Shown: positions 35,706-44,670 of the stretch, one piece after another
Layout of the letters: each line of letters opens with the position of its first letter
Position numbering within the stretch: the stretch's first letter is position 1
From: Phototrophicus methaneseepsis
Lineage (GTDB): Bacteria > Chloroflexota > Anaerolineae > Aggregatilineales > Phototrophicaceae
Assembly (NCBI RefSeq): GCF_015500095.1
Contig: NZ_CP062983.1
Coordinates: 248,001 to 312,000 of the forward strand
Reading direction: 5' to 3'
Length of the DNA: 64,000 nt
Made by a program: the position numbers and the translations under genes
Notes under the pieces: model-generated
Told to the model about the DNA's origin: nothing
Databases searched by the model: none
The model's input: the letters and a program-made list of their open reading frames with translations, nothing else

Positions 35706-36539
35706 TTGGTAAACAATCAAAGTACCTTTAACCCTGAAAGACGGATTGCCATGTTAATCGATGGTGATAACGCACAGCATAGTTTGCTCAAGCAGATGTT
35801 TGAGGAAGCTAGCCGCTATGGAGAAGTGACGATCCGACGCGCTTATGGCGACTGGACAGAGCCAAATCTATCGAACTGGCGACCTGTCATGCTGGCACAT
35901 GCCATTCAACCCATTCAACAATGGCGCTACACCACAGGCAAGAATGCCACCGACAGCGCATTAATCATCGATGCAATGGATATTCTCTACTCGGGTACAG
36001 TTCAGGGTTTTTGCGTCATCTCAAGTGATAGCGACTATACGCGGCTTTGTACGCGGATTCGTGAATCAGGCTTATTTGTGATGGGCATCGGACGTGAAAA
36101 AACACCTGAAGCCTTTATCAATGCCTGCAATGTGTTTGTTTATGTCGAAAATCTGATACAGTCTGATGAGGTCGACATAGCAACTACTGTCAAAAAGACT
36201 GACGAGGTTAAAACACCTGCTGTAGTTAAAGCACCTGCTAAAACTTCTGCTACAGCTAAAAAACCCGCTAAGGCTAAACCAAATACTTCCCAAAAAGATT
36301 TGCTGAATCTGCTTCGGCGTGCGTTTGATATTGCGGTGCAGGACGACGATGGATGGGTGCATCTTGGACCACTGGGAAATGCACTACAGCGCATTGAGCC
36401 GAGTTTCGACAGCCGTACCTATGGCTTCAAAAGTCTATCCCTGTTAATAAAATCCATGCCCAAACAGGTGGAAGTTAAGGGTGCTAAAAAGACTGGCGCA
36501 TCAACGATTTATGCCCGTATGAAAGATGTACAAGGCTAA
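35706..36539 (+). CDS. NYN (LabA-like) ribonuclease-fold protein with C-terminal LOTUS-like domain
   Basis: A TTG start lies 8 bases after AAGGAGG. The N-terminal 150 residues are a NYN domain of the PIN-like superfamily: RIAMLIDGDNAQ with two Asp, TDSALIIDAMDIL with Asp, and VISSDSDYTRL with the closing Asp cluster. An Ala/Lys/Thr-rich linker at about 168-195 leads to a C-terminal domain (LLRRAFDIAV ... WVHLGPLGNALQRIEPSFDSRTYGF) of OST-HTH/LOTUS type, an RNA-binding winged helix. Proteins of this architecture are predicted RNases. It closes the repeat-bounded cassette. Confidence 0.85.
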   Translation: MVNNQSTFNPERRIAMLIDGDNAQHSLLKQMFEEASRYGEVTIRRAYGDWTEPNLSNWRPVMLAHAIQPIQQWRYTTGKNATDSALIIDAMDILYSGTVQGFCVISSDSDYTRLCTRIRESGLFVMGIGREKTPEAFINACNVFVYVENLIQSDEVDIATTVKKTDEVKTPAVVKAPAKTSATAKKPAKAKPNTSQKDLLNLLRRAFDIAVQDDDGWVHLGPLGNALQRIEPSFDSRTYGFKSLSLLIKSMPKQVEVKGAKKTGASTIYARMKDVQG

Positions 36540-36604
36540 CTGACCATCCCTCTATATGGAAGAAATGGTCAGTATGGTCAGTTGTGGCAAGTCTGGTCAG
36601 TTTT
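36539..36604 (-). repeat. Right copy of the ACTGACCA repeat block
   Basis: 36564-36586 is the reverse complement of 34620-34642 over 23 bases, and TGGTCAGTTTT at 36594-36604 mirrors the outer unit of the left block. A direct-orientation ACTGACCAT at 36539-36547 also pairs with ATGGTCAGT at 36565-36573, a 9-bp hairpin that could end transcription of the NYN gene. The block touches the 3' end of the primase-helicase gene. Confidence 0.65.
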
Positions 36605-39167
36605 CTGGCAAGTTGGTTGGAATTTGTGAAACATCGTAGCGACGCATCATATCGCTGACTTCTCTGCGGTCAATCAGGTACATTTGCCCTCCAGTATAGG
36701 CTTTTTTGCGATTGCGATCTGTCAGTGCGAGACGATTCAGGATATGCCCTATCCACTGAGCATGACCCATCTGGTCTTGACTAATACCCATAATTTCCCG
36801 CACACGCTCACGTAATTCAGATGCTTTCAGCCAGACTGCACCGTCGGCATTTCGTGTCATAATTTCCAGCGATTGCAGAACGGCTTCCTCACGGTTACTG
36901 AGCGCTTTACCTTCGCTGAGTTGTTCATCCCATTCTGCCGCTTCGGAGATAGCATCCAGCAAACCTTCGACCTGACCTTGCTCTTCAAAGAAGGCTGCCA
37001 GCGCGACCAACGGCGACCACAATTCACCGGAGCGATTGTGGAGCTTGTGAAGTTCTGGACGCTGGAAGTAATTGCGATGAATCGACTTGAAGTGCGTCAA
37101 AGCCAATGTGTAGAGTTGATGACGAATCCCTGCACCGTCAAAATCGGGCGGAAAAGCAGGCATTTTCTTATCGGTTCGGCGCATCGGGATAGCGATACAA
37201 CGACTGGCGAGAATATCTTCCAAGCCCATGATGGCTGCTAAAATCTTGGGTGAATACACATCAAACGCCTGCGGTTTCATATCCTCACCGGTGATGCGGA
37301 TAGCTGGCATACCTTGTTTATAACCGCTGTTCAGAAGCTGGCGAATCTGCTGCATTCCGGGATCACGTGGATTGTGATAACGCTCCGCTTCATCAATACC
37401 GACGGTGCAGGATGTATAGTGAATCAGACGAAACATACTCGCACCTGTCGGGTCAGATGTCGAAATCATGTTGAATGCCAGTGGTTGAAGCACCCGTAGG
37501 ACTGTCGATTTACCACTGTTTTTCGGACCATTCAACGCCAGATAGGGGTAAGCAGGGAACATCTGGTAGAAGTAAGTGCCTACTACCCACAAGCTCAGAA
37601 TACGGCTTTCGATGTCCGAGCGAAAATCCACATAGCGTTTGAACAGATCATGGATGCCATTGAATATCTCACCGGGCTGAATAGTCTCGCCATCCAGAAA
37701 ACGGCGAATGTCACTGTATCGCCAGCGTTGCAGAAATTCCGAGCCTTCCGGCACAACGCGCAGGGCGACTTCTTTCTGGTCGATGCTGATAATTTGCTCA
37801 TCGGTGACGCGCTTCAGTTCACGGCTGCTGGTGACCAGATAAGGCTGGATGTTTAAACAATTCTTCCTGGTACGTTCCAGTAAAGATACTGTCACCAGTG
37901 CCAGATCATCGCGGAAACCCTGTGCAGGTGATAGCACGGGAATACTATCGTCGAAAACCTCAGCGAAGTCATCACCACTATCAGGGTTCTCATTGGATGA
38001 TAGCTTCATCATCTCATTGAACACCCGTGCCTTCACTCCGATTTTTCCCATTGCCTCTTTGAACTGTGCCAGTGTAAAGCTGTCCAGATCACCTACATGC
38101 TGGAATAAGTCACGGATAGCATCCTGCCGTGCCAGACCTTCCAGATTGGCAGCGCGATGTACCTCAGATAGTAACCAATTCTGTGCTTTGTTAAGCAGAT
38201 CGCTGGCATCATCAGCTGTTGCTTGATGCTGTGCTAACCATTCGTTAGCATCTTTCACCTCATTGGGAAATTTGGGCAAATAGGCTTTTCCACCGAGTGC
38301 TTTTGCAATCATCTGGCTTTGAGTATTTGCATCGTCGGTGTTATCGAGCGAGATGAATACACGATCATGTTTCTTCAAACGTATGAGCAACTCATCACTG
38401 ATGCTCATGCCCGCTATTGCCACCGCAGGCACACCCCACTCACCAAAAGTTATTGCATCCGCCTGACCTTCGACCACAACAAGCTGATTCGATTCCGCAC
38501 TATAGCAATGATTAAAGTAGGGCTGTTTTTCGCCGATGATGTCACGCGGCGGATTGTAATGCCTCTTTCCTTCTATAGAACGTCCACTAAGGTAGGTCAG
38601 ACGACCATTATTCAGATGAATATACACCAGCATCCCTGCTGGAAACTTGTGAATGACATTGCGCCATGTATCGGACAGGTTCAGCCCATCCAGCAGAGGG
38701 CGTTTGTCCTGTGGCATAAAACCGGGTTTTGCCAGTCGAACAGTTTGCATATCCCAGCCACGTTGTTTTGTGGCGTAGGACAGAGCAGGTGGGGTATTCA
38801 GCAGGGTATCATGCAAACGCTGAACAAGTTGACGTTCTGCCCATACAGGTGTCTGACGAAAATCTGCATTGCGTTCAATGCTGATACCAGCACGACGGGC
38901 GAGGTGTTCAATCGCTTCCATAAACTGCGCTGAATCGCGGTTGTTCCAGCCACTCCCATAATTCAGGTGATAGCGTCCGACAAAATCAAACACATCACCA
39001 TGTTCATTGCGCGAGTTCCAGAAGTACATCCCGGATTGGGGTATGACAACCAGACTATCATGTTCTGCACCGATGAAACGCGAACCGGATTTCTTTAAGC
39101 TGAATTTTTCTGATATTACGTCTTCAATGGGATTACGAGAACGAATGTGTTCTAAATCGAAACTCAT
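36597..39167 (-). CDS. Primase-helicase of a mobile element
   Basis: An 856-residue replication protein. The start at 39167 has GGAGAT 9 bases upstream and is preferred to an in-frame ATG at 39188. The N-terminus resembles a DnaG zinc-domain that has lost its Cys/His ligands (GSRFIGAEHDSLVVIPQSGMYF). A Toprim domain follows near residues 230-300 (VVVEGQADAITFG, then ISLDNTDDAN). The second half is a superfamily 3-like ATPase (NGPKNSGKSTVLRV, TVGIDEAERY) and a C-terminal winged-helix region. It would prime and unwind the element's DNA. Plasmids, phages and ICEs carry such fusions; with ParA, ParB and recombinase beside it, an integrated plasmid or ICE is likely. Confidence 0.75.
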   Translation of the reverse strand: MSFDLEHIRSRNPIEDVISEKFSLKKSGSRFIGAEHDSLVVIPQSGMYFWNSRNEHGDVFDFVGRYHLNYGSGWNNRDSAQFMEAIEHLARRAGISIERNADFRQTPVWAERQLVQRLHDTLLNTPPALSYATKQRGWDMQTVRLAKPGFMPQDKRPLLDGLNLSDTWRNVIHKFPAGMLVYIHLNNGRLTYLSGRSIEGKRHYNPPRDIIGEKQPYFNHCYSAESNQLVVVEGQADAITFGEWGVPAVAIAGMSISDELLIRLKKHDRVFISLDNTDDANTQSQMIAKALGGKAYLPKFPNEVKDANEWLAQHQATADDASDLLNKAQNWLLSEVHRAANLEGLARQDAIRDLFQHVGDLDSFTLAQFKEAMGKIGVKARVFNEMMKLSSNENPDSGDDFAEVFDDSIPVLSPAQGFRDDLALVTVSLLERTRKNCLNIQPYLVTSSRELKRVTDEQIISIDQKEVALRVVPEGSEFLQRWRYSDIRRFLDGETIQPGEIFNGIHDLFKRYVDFRSDIESRILSLWVVGTYFYQMFPAYPYLALNGPKNSGKSTVLRVLQPLAFNMISTSDPTGASMFRLIHYTSCTVGIDEAERYHNPRDPGMQQIRQLLNSGYKQGMPAIRITGEDMKPQAFDVYSPKILAAIMGLEDILASRCIAIPMRRTDKKMPAFPPDFDGAGIRHQLYTLALTHFKSIHRNYFQRPELHKLHNRSGELWSPLVALAAFFEEQGQVEGLLDAISEAAEWDEQLSEGKALSNREEAVLQSLEIMTRNADGAVWLKASELRERVREIMGISQDQMGHAQWIGHILNRLALTDRNRKKAYTGGQMYLIDRREVSDMMRRYDVSQIPTNLPEN

Positions 39168-39257
39168 GATTTTGCTATCTCCATGCAAAGTTAAGCTAAG
39201 GTCATGTGAAATTCATGACAAAATGAGCGAAATTCGATTGCAGGATGCCGGAGACTG

Positions 39258-39397
39258 TGATACATTCAGATTATCCAGATCAGAATGTATCAGCTTTGCC
39301 CAGCCCACCTGCGCCAACTAGCGGTGGGTTTTCGCGTTCTATGGGGGACTACGTGCCATCATCTCACCTCCTCTATAAGTCCACCCGGGTGGACTTA
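39258..39397. promoter_or_regulatory. Three inverted repeats between parB and the primase-helicase: possible centromere, operator or origin
   Basis: TGATACATTC at 39258-39267 pairs perfectly with GAATGTATCA at 39283-39292 (10 bp). CCCACC at 39304-39309 pairs with GGTGGG at 39323-39328, followed by TTTT on the + strand. A 22-bp perfect palindrome spans 39376-39397 with core CCACCCGGGTGG and includes the TAA of parB. Such sites next to parB are candidates for its partition site or for autoregulatory operators. The palindrome is not the chromosomal parS consensus. Confidence 0.5.
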
Positions 39398-40591
39398 GCC
39401 CTCATCTGAATACCTGTTAGCAGCAGATAGTGCCATCTGAGCCAATCGTTTCAGATAAGCACTTGTCATATGCGGATCACCCTGTTCACGAAAAACGGCT
39501 GTCCATAGCAAGTCAGCATTGAACTTATCTACATCCCGAATGAATGTTTTCGCAAATTTGGTGGCAAAGGATGGTAAGTCATCCGTTGAAGGCTTATCGG
39601 TTTCTTGAATACCTTGAGTGACAATTGCTTCAACCTGACGACTGGTGAGGTCAAATTGAATGATCTGCTGTAGCATCTCGACTTGATCTTCATAAGATAA
39701 AGAAGCTATTTGCCGCAATGTACGCTCATCGAGATTATGTCGATCTGCAAGTTCAAGAGCCTCATCCCCAAGTTTCAGCAAATCCTTGTATTGGCTGAAA
39801 CGACGTTTATCGATCCCACCCATTGCTGAATAAATCGCTTCACCTGTACCTCGCGGAATACGCAGTTCGAGTGCCTGACGGTAGAAGTCGTTGTTCACAG
39901 CATAAGCAGGAATTTCGTAGCCATTCACCGTCAAAAGCAAAAGTGCCGCCTGACGTGCCATTGCAATCGCAGATAACCCTTTTCGAGCCGTGTTTTCCTT
40001 TGCTTGACGGAATACCGATGAACGGTCAGCAGGGACAACAATGCAATCAATCATGCCATCGCCTTCGTAACCGGGCAGAAAATCGCGCAACAACCACGCT
40101 GACCAGTAGCGGCGTTCACCTGTTTCGATACGATAAAGGCGGGTCACACCTTCTGTTACGTCAATGACCGTAATCGGGTTGACCTGACCATCATTGCGGA
40201 TGGTCACAGCGAGGTTGACCAGCTCACGTAGCAATTCTTCTTCAGGTGTGTGCTTGACATCTCCCTCATCTTCGCGCTCTGGATCAGGCAATAATTCCAA
40301 CAAATTCGAGAAGGGTCGTCCACGCTGGCGAGCAGCCACCTGAGCGACCTGCACCATTTCCCGTAATGCCTGCGATGGGGTGAGGCGATTCTCATGAAAT
40401 GCAAGGTGAATCTTCTCCGGCAGAACCCGACGTGGTTGAATCGGGTCGGGTCGAACCATGTCCAGCAGAATGCGTTCCACACGGATTGAATCATCATTGA
40501 AATATTGAGGTGCGTCTTCCTTTAGCAAATCACCGTTGAAAGATGCCAGCAATTCACTGAGCTTGTCGGTATCGTTTTTCTTTGCCATCAC
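39395..40591 (-). CDS. parB: ParB family partition protein
   Basis: A 398-residue ParB. The central N-terminal-domain motifs are present: IRNDGQVNPITVIDV, YRIETGERRYWSAWL and NTARKGLSAIAMARQA. A helix-turn-helix segment follows (GGIDKRRFSQYKDLLKLGDEAL). An acidic insert of about 60 residues sits before the motif core. The GTG start overlaps the parA stop (GTGA); an ATG follows at once. ParB binds the element's centromere and drives segregation with ParA. The 22-bp palindrome at its own 3' end is a candidate site. This is not DpdB: there is no DGQHR motif. Confidence 0.86.
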   Translation of the reverse strand: MMAKKNDTDKLSELLASFNGDLLKEDAPQYFNDDSIRVERILLDMVRPDPIQPRRVLPEKIHLAFHENRLTPSQALREMVQVAQVAARQRGRPFSNLLELLPDPEREDEGDVKHTPEEELLRELVNLAVTIRNDGQVNPITVIDVTEGVTRLYRIETGERRYWSAWLLRDFLPGYEGDGMIDCIVVPADRSSVFRQAKENTARKGLSAIAMARQAALLLLTVNGYEIPAYAVNNDFYRQALELRIPRGTGEAIYSAMGGIDKRRFSQYKDLLKLGDEALELADRHNLDERTLRQIASLSYEDQVEMLQQIIQFDLTSRQVEAIVTQGIQETDKPSTDDLPSFATKFAKTFIRDVDKFNADLLWTAVFREQGDPHMTSAYLKRLAQMALSAANRYSDEG

Positions 40592-41406
40592 GCACCGCCA
40601 ATCTGCTTCACAAGCCGTCCGACCAGATGAGCATAGGCACGGCTGGCAGGTGCTTTGGGGTCTTGTGTAAAGATGCTTCTGTGACTGCGATGCGCGTAAG
40701 AAACAGCCTCATTCATGGGAATTACACCACACAGCAACTTGCCAAGCATCGGATGGGCTTTCAGTTCATTGAGCATGTTGTGATGCCCACGAACACGCTT
40801 ATCCATCTTCGTGACCAGCACACCACTGACGCGCAAATTCTGAATACGCCAGCCATCGCGGATTTCATGAATTTTGCCAATGACGCTCATCAAACCGACT
40901 GTTTCAAGATAGCGCGGTTCAACCGGCACAATCGCATCTGTCGCGGCAACCAGTGCCATTTCTGTCATGAGGGAAAATGAGGGGCGCGTATCAATAACGA
41001 TAGCGGCATAATGCGGGGCAATTTTTGCAAGTGGATCAGCAAGACGATAGGGCGAACCAGCCGTTCCCTGCAATTCACGTTCAGCTTGTTCCAGTAGGGG
41101 AGTTGCAGGCAGGACATGAAGGTTCTCATCCCAACCCGATTGAACAATAACATCTGCCAGTACCTGCGGTGCAGATTGGCGTTCAGCCATCAGCACACTG
41201 TAGAGGCTGTTGGTGGTGTCGAAGTCATTTCGACCAGTGGTAACAAGCGTGGCATGTGATTGACTGTCTGTATCAATCAGCAGTACACGCGGATTCTTCG
41301 CACCGACCTGACGTAACAGTCCTGCGATGCCCAGTGCGATATTGGTTGCGGATGTGGACTTCCCCACACCCCCTTTGTGATTGGTTAGTACAAATGCGCG
41401 AGTCAT
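40588..41406 (-). CDS. parA: ParA family partition ATPase
   Basis: A 272-residue ATPase with the deviant Walker A of ParA/MinD, KGGVGKST at residues 11-18, then VLLIDTDSQSHAT and YAAIVIDTRPSFSLMTEMAL. The ATG at 41406 is chosen over 41457 because family members begin a few residues before the Walker motif. It forms an operon with parB and stabilises inheritance of the element. The preceding dyads at 41459-41512 may be its operator. Confidence 0.9.
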   Translation of the reverse strand: MTRAFVLTNHKGGVGKSTSATNIALGIAGLLRQVGAKNPRVLLIDTDSQSHATLVTTGRNDFDTTNSLYSVLMAERQSAPQVLADVIVQSGWDENLHVLPATPLLEQAERELQGTAGSPYRLADPLAKIAPHYAAIVIDTRPSFSLMTEMALVAATDAIVPVEPRYLETVGLMSVIGKIHEIRDGWRIQNLRVSGVLVTKMDKRVRGHHNMLNELKAHPMLGKLLCGVIPMNEAVSYAHRSHRSIFTQDPKAPASRAYAHLVGRLVKQIGGA

Positions 41407-41458
41407 GATTCCATCCTCTTCGACTCTAAAACCGAACGATTTCCCGCTGGAAAACACA

Positions 41459-41512
41459 GACTCGCGTTTCTATGTTAGAGTTTAAATGCGAGTCGCTGTC
41501 CTCTTTACAGCG
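41459..41512. promoter_or_regulatory. Dyads upstream of parA
   Basis: GACTCGC (41459-41465) and GCGAGTC (41488-41494) form a 7-bp inverted repeat across an AT-rich centre. CGCTGT (41494-41499) and ACAGCG (41507-41512) form a second hairpin, followed on the + strand by GGGCTTTT. Located between the recombinase stop and the parA start, they suit autoregulation by ParA/ParB. Confidence 0.4.
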
Positions 41513-41567
41513 GGCTTTTAAGGTGACGGGGGTGGCAGAGACTACACACCTCCGTCTACCGCAAAAG

Positions 41568-43370
41568 CTAAACCTTGCGTTCGGTCAAAAGCGGCTCTAA
41601 AGCAGAGCGCTGAGGATAGGCTGTTAATTCCACATACTGAGCGAAGTTTTCGATATTGATTTGAGGCACTAAAGGTTCATTTTGAGTATTCGGGGGTTCA
41701 CCAGATAGGACGTAGTCCGAACATTGACCAGCCTTGGTGCTGGTCTTTGTTTTTCCCTTAACCGCTCTACCACCAGTTTTCTGTACCCGCTGAGTAACAA
41801 GGTGCAGGTAAGAGAATGGGGGGAGTAACTCCAGTCGGATGATCATTCCCTCCGGGTTAACAACAACCCGCTCGATCATGTGGCGTAGCAAATCTTTTTG
41901 ATCGCTACGTTCCAACCTACTATATAGTATACCCACTTTTGAAATTATGTTGAGTGCTGCATCCAAATTCGCGATATGATATTCACGTTTCTTTTGTAGC
42001 GCCTCCAGATTAATCTGCAATGTGCGACGGCGATCCTGCCATTCCGCCCATAGATTATCCCAAACACGTTCTGTAATTTTGCCAGATGCAAACAGGCGAG
42101 CCATTCGTGCTTCTTCCTGATCGACTGCTCGTAATGCAGATTCTAACTCTTCACGCTCAGAGGGGCGTAGATGCCCTAACTTGCGAGCCAGTTCATCGGT
42201 ATAGCTTTCACGGATGAGAGGAAGTAGTTCGGGATCAACCTGAATCTGGATCAACTCATGTGGTATCTGTTGGTCAATCGTGCTACACAGAATGTTGATG
42301 TTGCTACTCGGCACACAATAGTAGGCTGTACCACCACCTGAACGTCTTGTGTTGGATGTTGAACCTGTGAGCTTGACAGGTTTCCGTTCATCGGGTAACT
42401 CAACATAAATCAAGCCTTTGAGTAAATAATCATGCTTGCGCTTAACCACACGATGGCGATTTCGATGTGCAAGGATCTCTAAGCCACGCTCAAATTCTTC
42501 GGTTGTAACCAGTGCTTTCCATTGACCGCGCACGGATTTAGGTGGGATTTCAGCTTTATCACTCACCACCCAGCCTGCATAAAACCAATTGTGAAAAATA
42601 TTCGATAAGGTATTTTTATTTGCCTTGCGTTTACCATTCGCTTTCACCTCTACAAAGGCACGCCCACTGCGATAACGGTAACCTCGCGCGTGAAGTTCTT
42701 CGCAGATTTCATCAAGTGTCATGTGATCAGCCAGAAGTAAATCCCATGCCAACCGCCAAATGAAGATGCGGTCAGGGTCTTGCTCAACCCAACGTGTGTA
42801 TTTGCCATGCTCTGTTTTGCTCAGAGCCTCTGTTTTTTGCTCACAGTTCACGTAACCATCGGGGGGCATCCCGACAAATCCCCCTGCACGTAATTTGGCA
42901 TGGTGTCCACCCCTCACGCGCTGACCCAGTTTAATGGATTCACGTCGGGCGAGTGTGAAGGACAAACTAACAAGAATACGGTCGTCAGGATCAATCGGAT
43001 CGAGATCGGGATAATCAGCAAAGCGTACCGCTACACCAAGTTCATGTAATTCATCAATGGCAACCAGTGCTTCGGTATCATTACGCCCAAAACGTTCGGC
43101 ATTCTCAACCGCAACATACGAGAAATGACCAGCACGCGCATCTTCTAACATTTGCTGGTAACCTGGACGGTTATCGGCATAACGACCACTGAGATTATCA
43201 ATGTATTCTTTGAACAGAGGTAAATCAGACCGCTCAAACAATGACCGTTCAATGGTATGACGCTGACGGCGCTGTGAATTCTCTGGATTTTGTGCTTCTT
43301 CACTGCTCGTTCGCAGGTAAATTGCCCAGCCCGGTTTGGGAGGCAAACGTTTGTTATTTCGACGAACCAT
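41568..43370 (-). CDS. Large serine recombinase (integrase)
   Basis: A 600-residue recombinase. The resolvase domain (1-150) has YLRTS with Ser22 as candidate nucleophile, EYIDNLSG and ERFGRND. The Recombinase domain follows (HHAKLRAGGFVGMPPDGY ... SNIFHNWFYAGWVV), then a region with ALRAVDQEEARMARLFASG, which is the coiled-coil seen in large serine integrases. The usual zinc-ribbon cysteines are reduced (YYCVPSSNINILC). It is a paralogue of the partial gene at 1-436, and both follow a small partner gene. It would integrate or excise the element at attachment sites that I cannot locate. Confidence 0.87.
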   Translation of the reverse strand: MVRRNNKRLPPKPGWAIYLRTSSEEAQNPENSQRRQRHTIERSLFERSDLPLFKEYIDNLSGRYADNRPGYQQMLEDARAGHFSYVAVENAERFGRNDTEALVAIDELHELGVAVRFADYPDLDPIDPDDRILVSLSFTLARRESIKLGQRVRGGHHAKLRAGGFVGMPPDGYVNCEQKTEALSKTEHGKYTRWVEQDPDRIFIWRLAWDLLLADHMTLDEICEELHARGYRYRSGRAFVEVKANGKRKANKNTLSNIFHNWFYAGWVVSDKAEIPPKSVRGQWKALVTTEEFERGLEILAHRNRHRVVKRKHDYLLKGLIYVELPDERKPVKLTGSTSNTRRSGGGTAYYCVPSSNINILCSTIDQQIPHELIQIQVDPELLPLIRESYTDELARKLGHLRPSEREELESALRAVDQEEARMARLFASGKITERVWDNLWAEWQDRRRTLQINLEALQKKREYHIANLDAALNIISKVGILYSRLERSDQKDLLRHMIERVVVNPEGMIIRLELLPPFSYLHLVTQRVQKTGGRAVKGKTKTSTKAGQCSDYVLSGEPPNTQNEPLVPQINIENFAQYVELTAYPQRSALEPLLTERKV

Positions 43371-43412
43371 AAAAACCTATCTTCCAACTTTGCTTGAGCT
43401 TACACCAGAACA

Positions 43413-43592
43413 TCACATTTGTGTTTTTTGCACAGCAAGTGATGGATGCTCCGTTGCCTGTATTGTTGGCTTATCTCTGATTGTTGTCGGTTCAGGTGAT
43501 TCACTCTCACCTCTGGCTAAAATCTCAGCGACATGAATGATCCGCAGGAGCATATCCTCTGGTTTCTGTTTGCTTTTTTGTTTAGCGGACAT
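43413..43592 (-). CDS. Small conserved partner protein of the serine recombinase (59 aa)
   Basis: The start at 43592 has AAGGG 8 bases upstream and overlaps the end of the primase gene by 11 bases. The core MLLRIIHVAEILARG is shared with the 54-residue protein at 461-625, also just upstream of a recombinase. The tail is Pro/Thr/Glu-rich. Unknown function; the paired occurrence suggests an accessory recombination factor. Confidence 0.65.
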   Translation of the reverse strand: MSAKQKSKQKPEDMLLRIIHVAEILARGESESPEPTTIRDKPTIQATEHPSLAVQKTQM

Positions 43593-44586
43593 ATCGTATC
43601 CCTTCTGGATAGGTAGCCTGATCACCGATGAAATCAGCAAGCCACTCATAAACATCGCCACCATGCAAATAGTAGTCCGAAATATCTTTTGCAAATGGTA
43701 GTTTCAATTCACGAAAACGTGGTGAAATCTTCAAGAGTTGGTCAGCACCTTTTGATCCTGCTTCATCATTGTCATAAACAACAAAGATATTGCTACATCC
43801 ACTCAATTCAGCTTGCCAGCGAGCAGGTAGGCGATTGGAAGCACTGCCCAGAGAAACAGGGCAAAGCCATTTACCGACTTCCTGCCGGGCAACCAGTACA
43901 TCAAACTCACCTTCGCAAAATAAAGCCGTCTGGTGATAGCGCAGATAATCCGCCCCATACAATCCGTGAGAACTGCCACCTGCAATCTGTACATATTTGG
44001 GAAAACCTGTGGCACGGCGCACCTTCACTGCCCAGAGTGCATCAGCCGCAAACCAGGGGATGGTAATGCCGCAAGGAACACGCAATCCACATAGTTCACG
44101 CCAATCGCGGTAATCTCCCGGAATATAGCCCAATCTCGCATCGCGGATAACTGCGCTGGTTAAGCCTCGACTCAATAGATAATTTAAGGCTGGCTCACCA
44201 TCAGAAGACCAAAGTGTTTCCTCTGCTAAATCCACAACTTCACAGGCATTGCGTTGCCATTGAGCAGAGGGTGGTTCGCTATGCGCTAAACTGGGTGACC
44301 GTTTCTGAATAGTTGGGTTCGGACGTGTTGTGCCAAGTTGTTCCAGAGCATCGGTGAAACTGATCTGGCGATAATTCATCAACCAGTCGAACAAGTCACC
44401 ACTGGTGTCACATGCACCAAAACAGCGATAACCATCTGCCCACACCGCCAGGCTGTAGCCTTTGCGCTCATTGTGAAATGGACATTTATATAAGGAAGCA
44501 CGTCCGCTTCGGATGGATGCTGGTCCGAGATCATGCTCCACAATCTGGCGCAGATCGGTGTTTGTTTTCAGTGTTTGTGTATCCAT
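43582..44586 (-). CDS. CHC2 zinc-finger/Toprim primase
   Basis: A 334-residue DnaG-type primase. The start at 44586 has AGGAGGT 5 bases upstream. The CHC2 zinc site is intact: Cys35, His38, Cys55 and Cys59 (YKCPFHNERK, YRCFGAC). The Toprim domain has TALFCEGEFDVLVA with the catalytic Glu and FVVYDNDEAGSKGA with the DxD pair. It makes primers for replication of the element. It is distinct from the primase-helicase at 36597-39167, whose zinc ligands are lost, so the element carries two Toprim proteins. The operator-like repeat at 44605-44627 lies directly upstream. Confidence 0.85.
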   Translation of the reverse strand: MDTQTLKTNTDLRQIVEHDLGPASIRSGRASLYKCPFHNERKGYSLAVWADGYRCFGACDTSGDLFDWLMNYRQISFTDALEQLGTTRPNPTIQKRSPSLAHSEPPSAQWQRNACEVVDLAEETLWSSDGEPALNYLLSRGLTSAVIRDARLGYIPGDYRDWRELCGLRVPCGITIPWFAADALWAVKVRRATGFPKYVQIAGGSSHGLYGADYLRYHQTALFCEGEFDVLVARQEVGKWLCPVSLGSASNRLPARWQAELSGCSNIFVVYDNDEAGSKGADQLLKISPRFRELKLPFAKDISDYYLHGGDVYEWLADFIGDQATYPEGIRYVR

Positions 44587-44604
44587 GACCACCTCCTGTG
44601 GTCG

Positions 44605-44627
44605 AATTGTCACGCGATGTGACAATT
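44605..44627. promoter_or_regulatory. AATTGTCAC inverted repeat upstream of the primase
   Basis: AATTGTCAC (44605-44613), five bases, then GTGACAATT (44619-44627) is a perfect dyad; further TTGACAATT and TTGTCAC half-sites follow to 44657. The same TGTCA core recurs in the 46430-46520 region, which suggests one regulator or an iteron-like origin. Confidence 0.5.
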
Positions 44628-44670
44628 GCCAAATTGACAATTACAGTCATTTGTCACAGGTCGAGACAAA

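Noticed and set aside
39395-40591. DpdB, which would complete the Dpd modification half
   Set aside because: The protein is an ordinary ParB overlapping parA; no DGQHR motif and no dpdA beside it.
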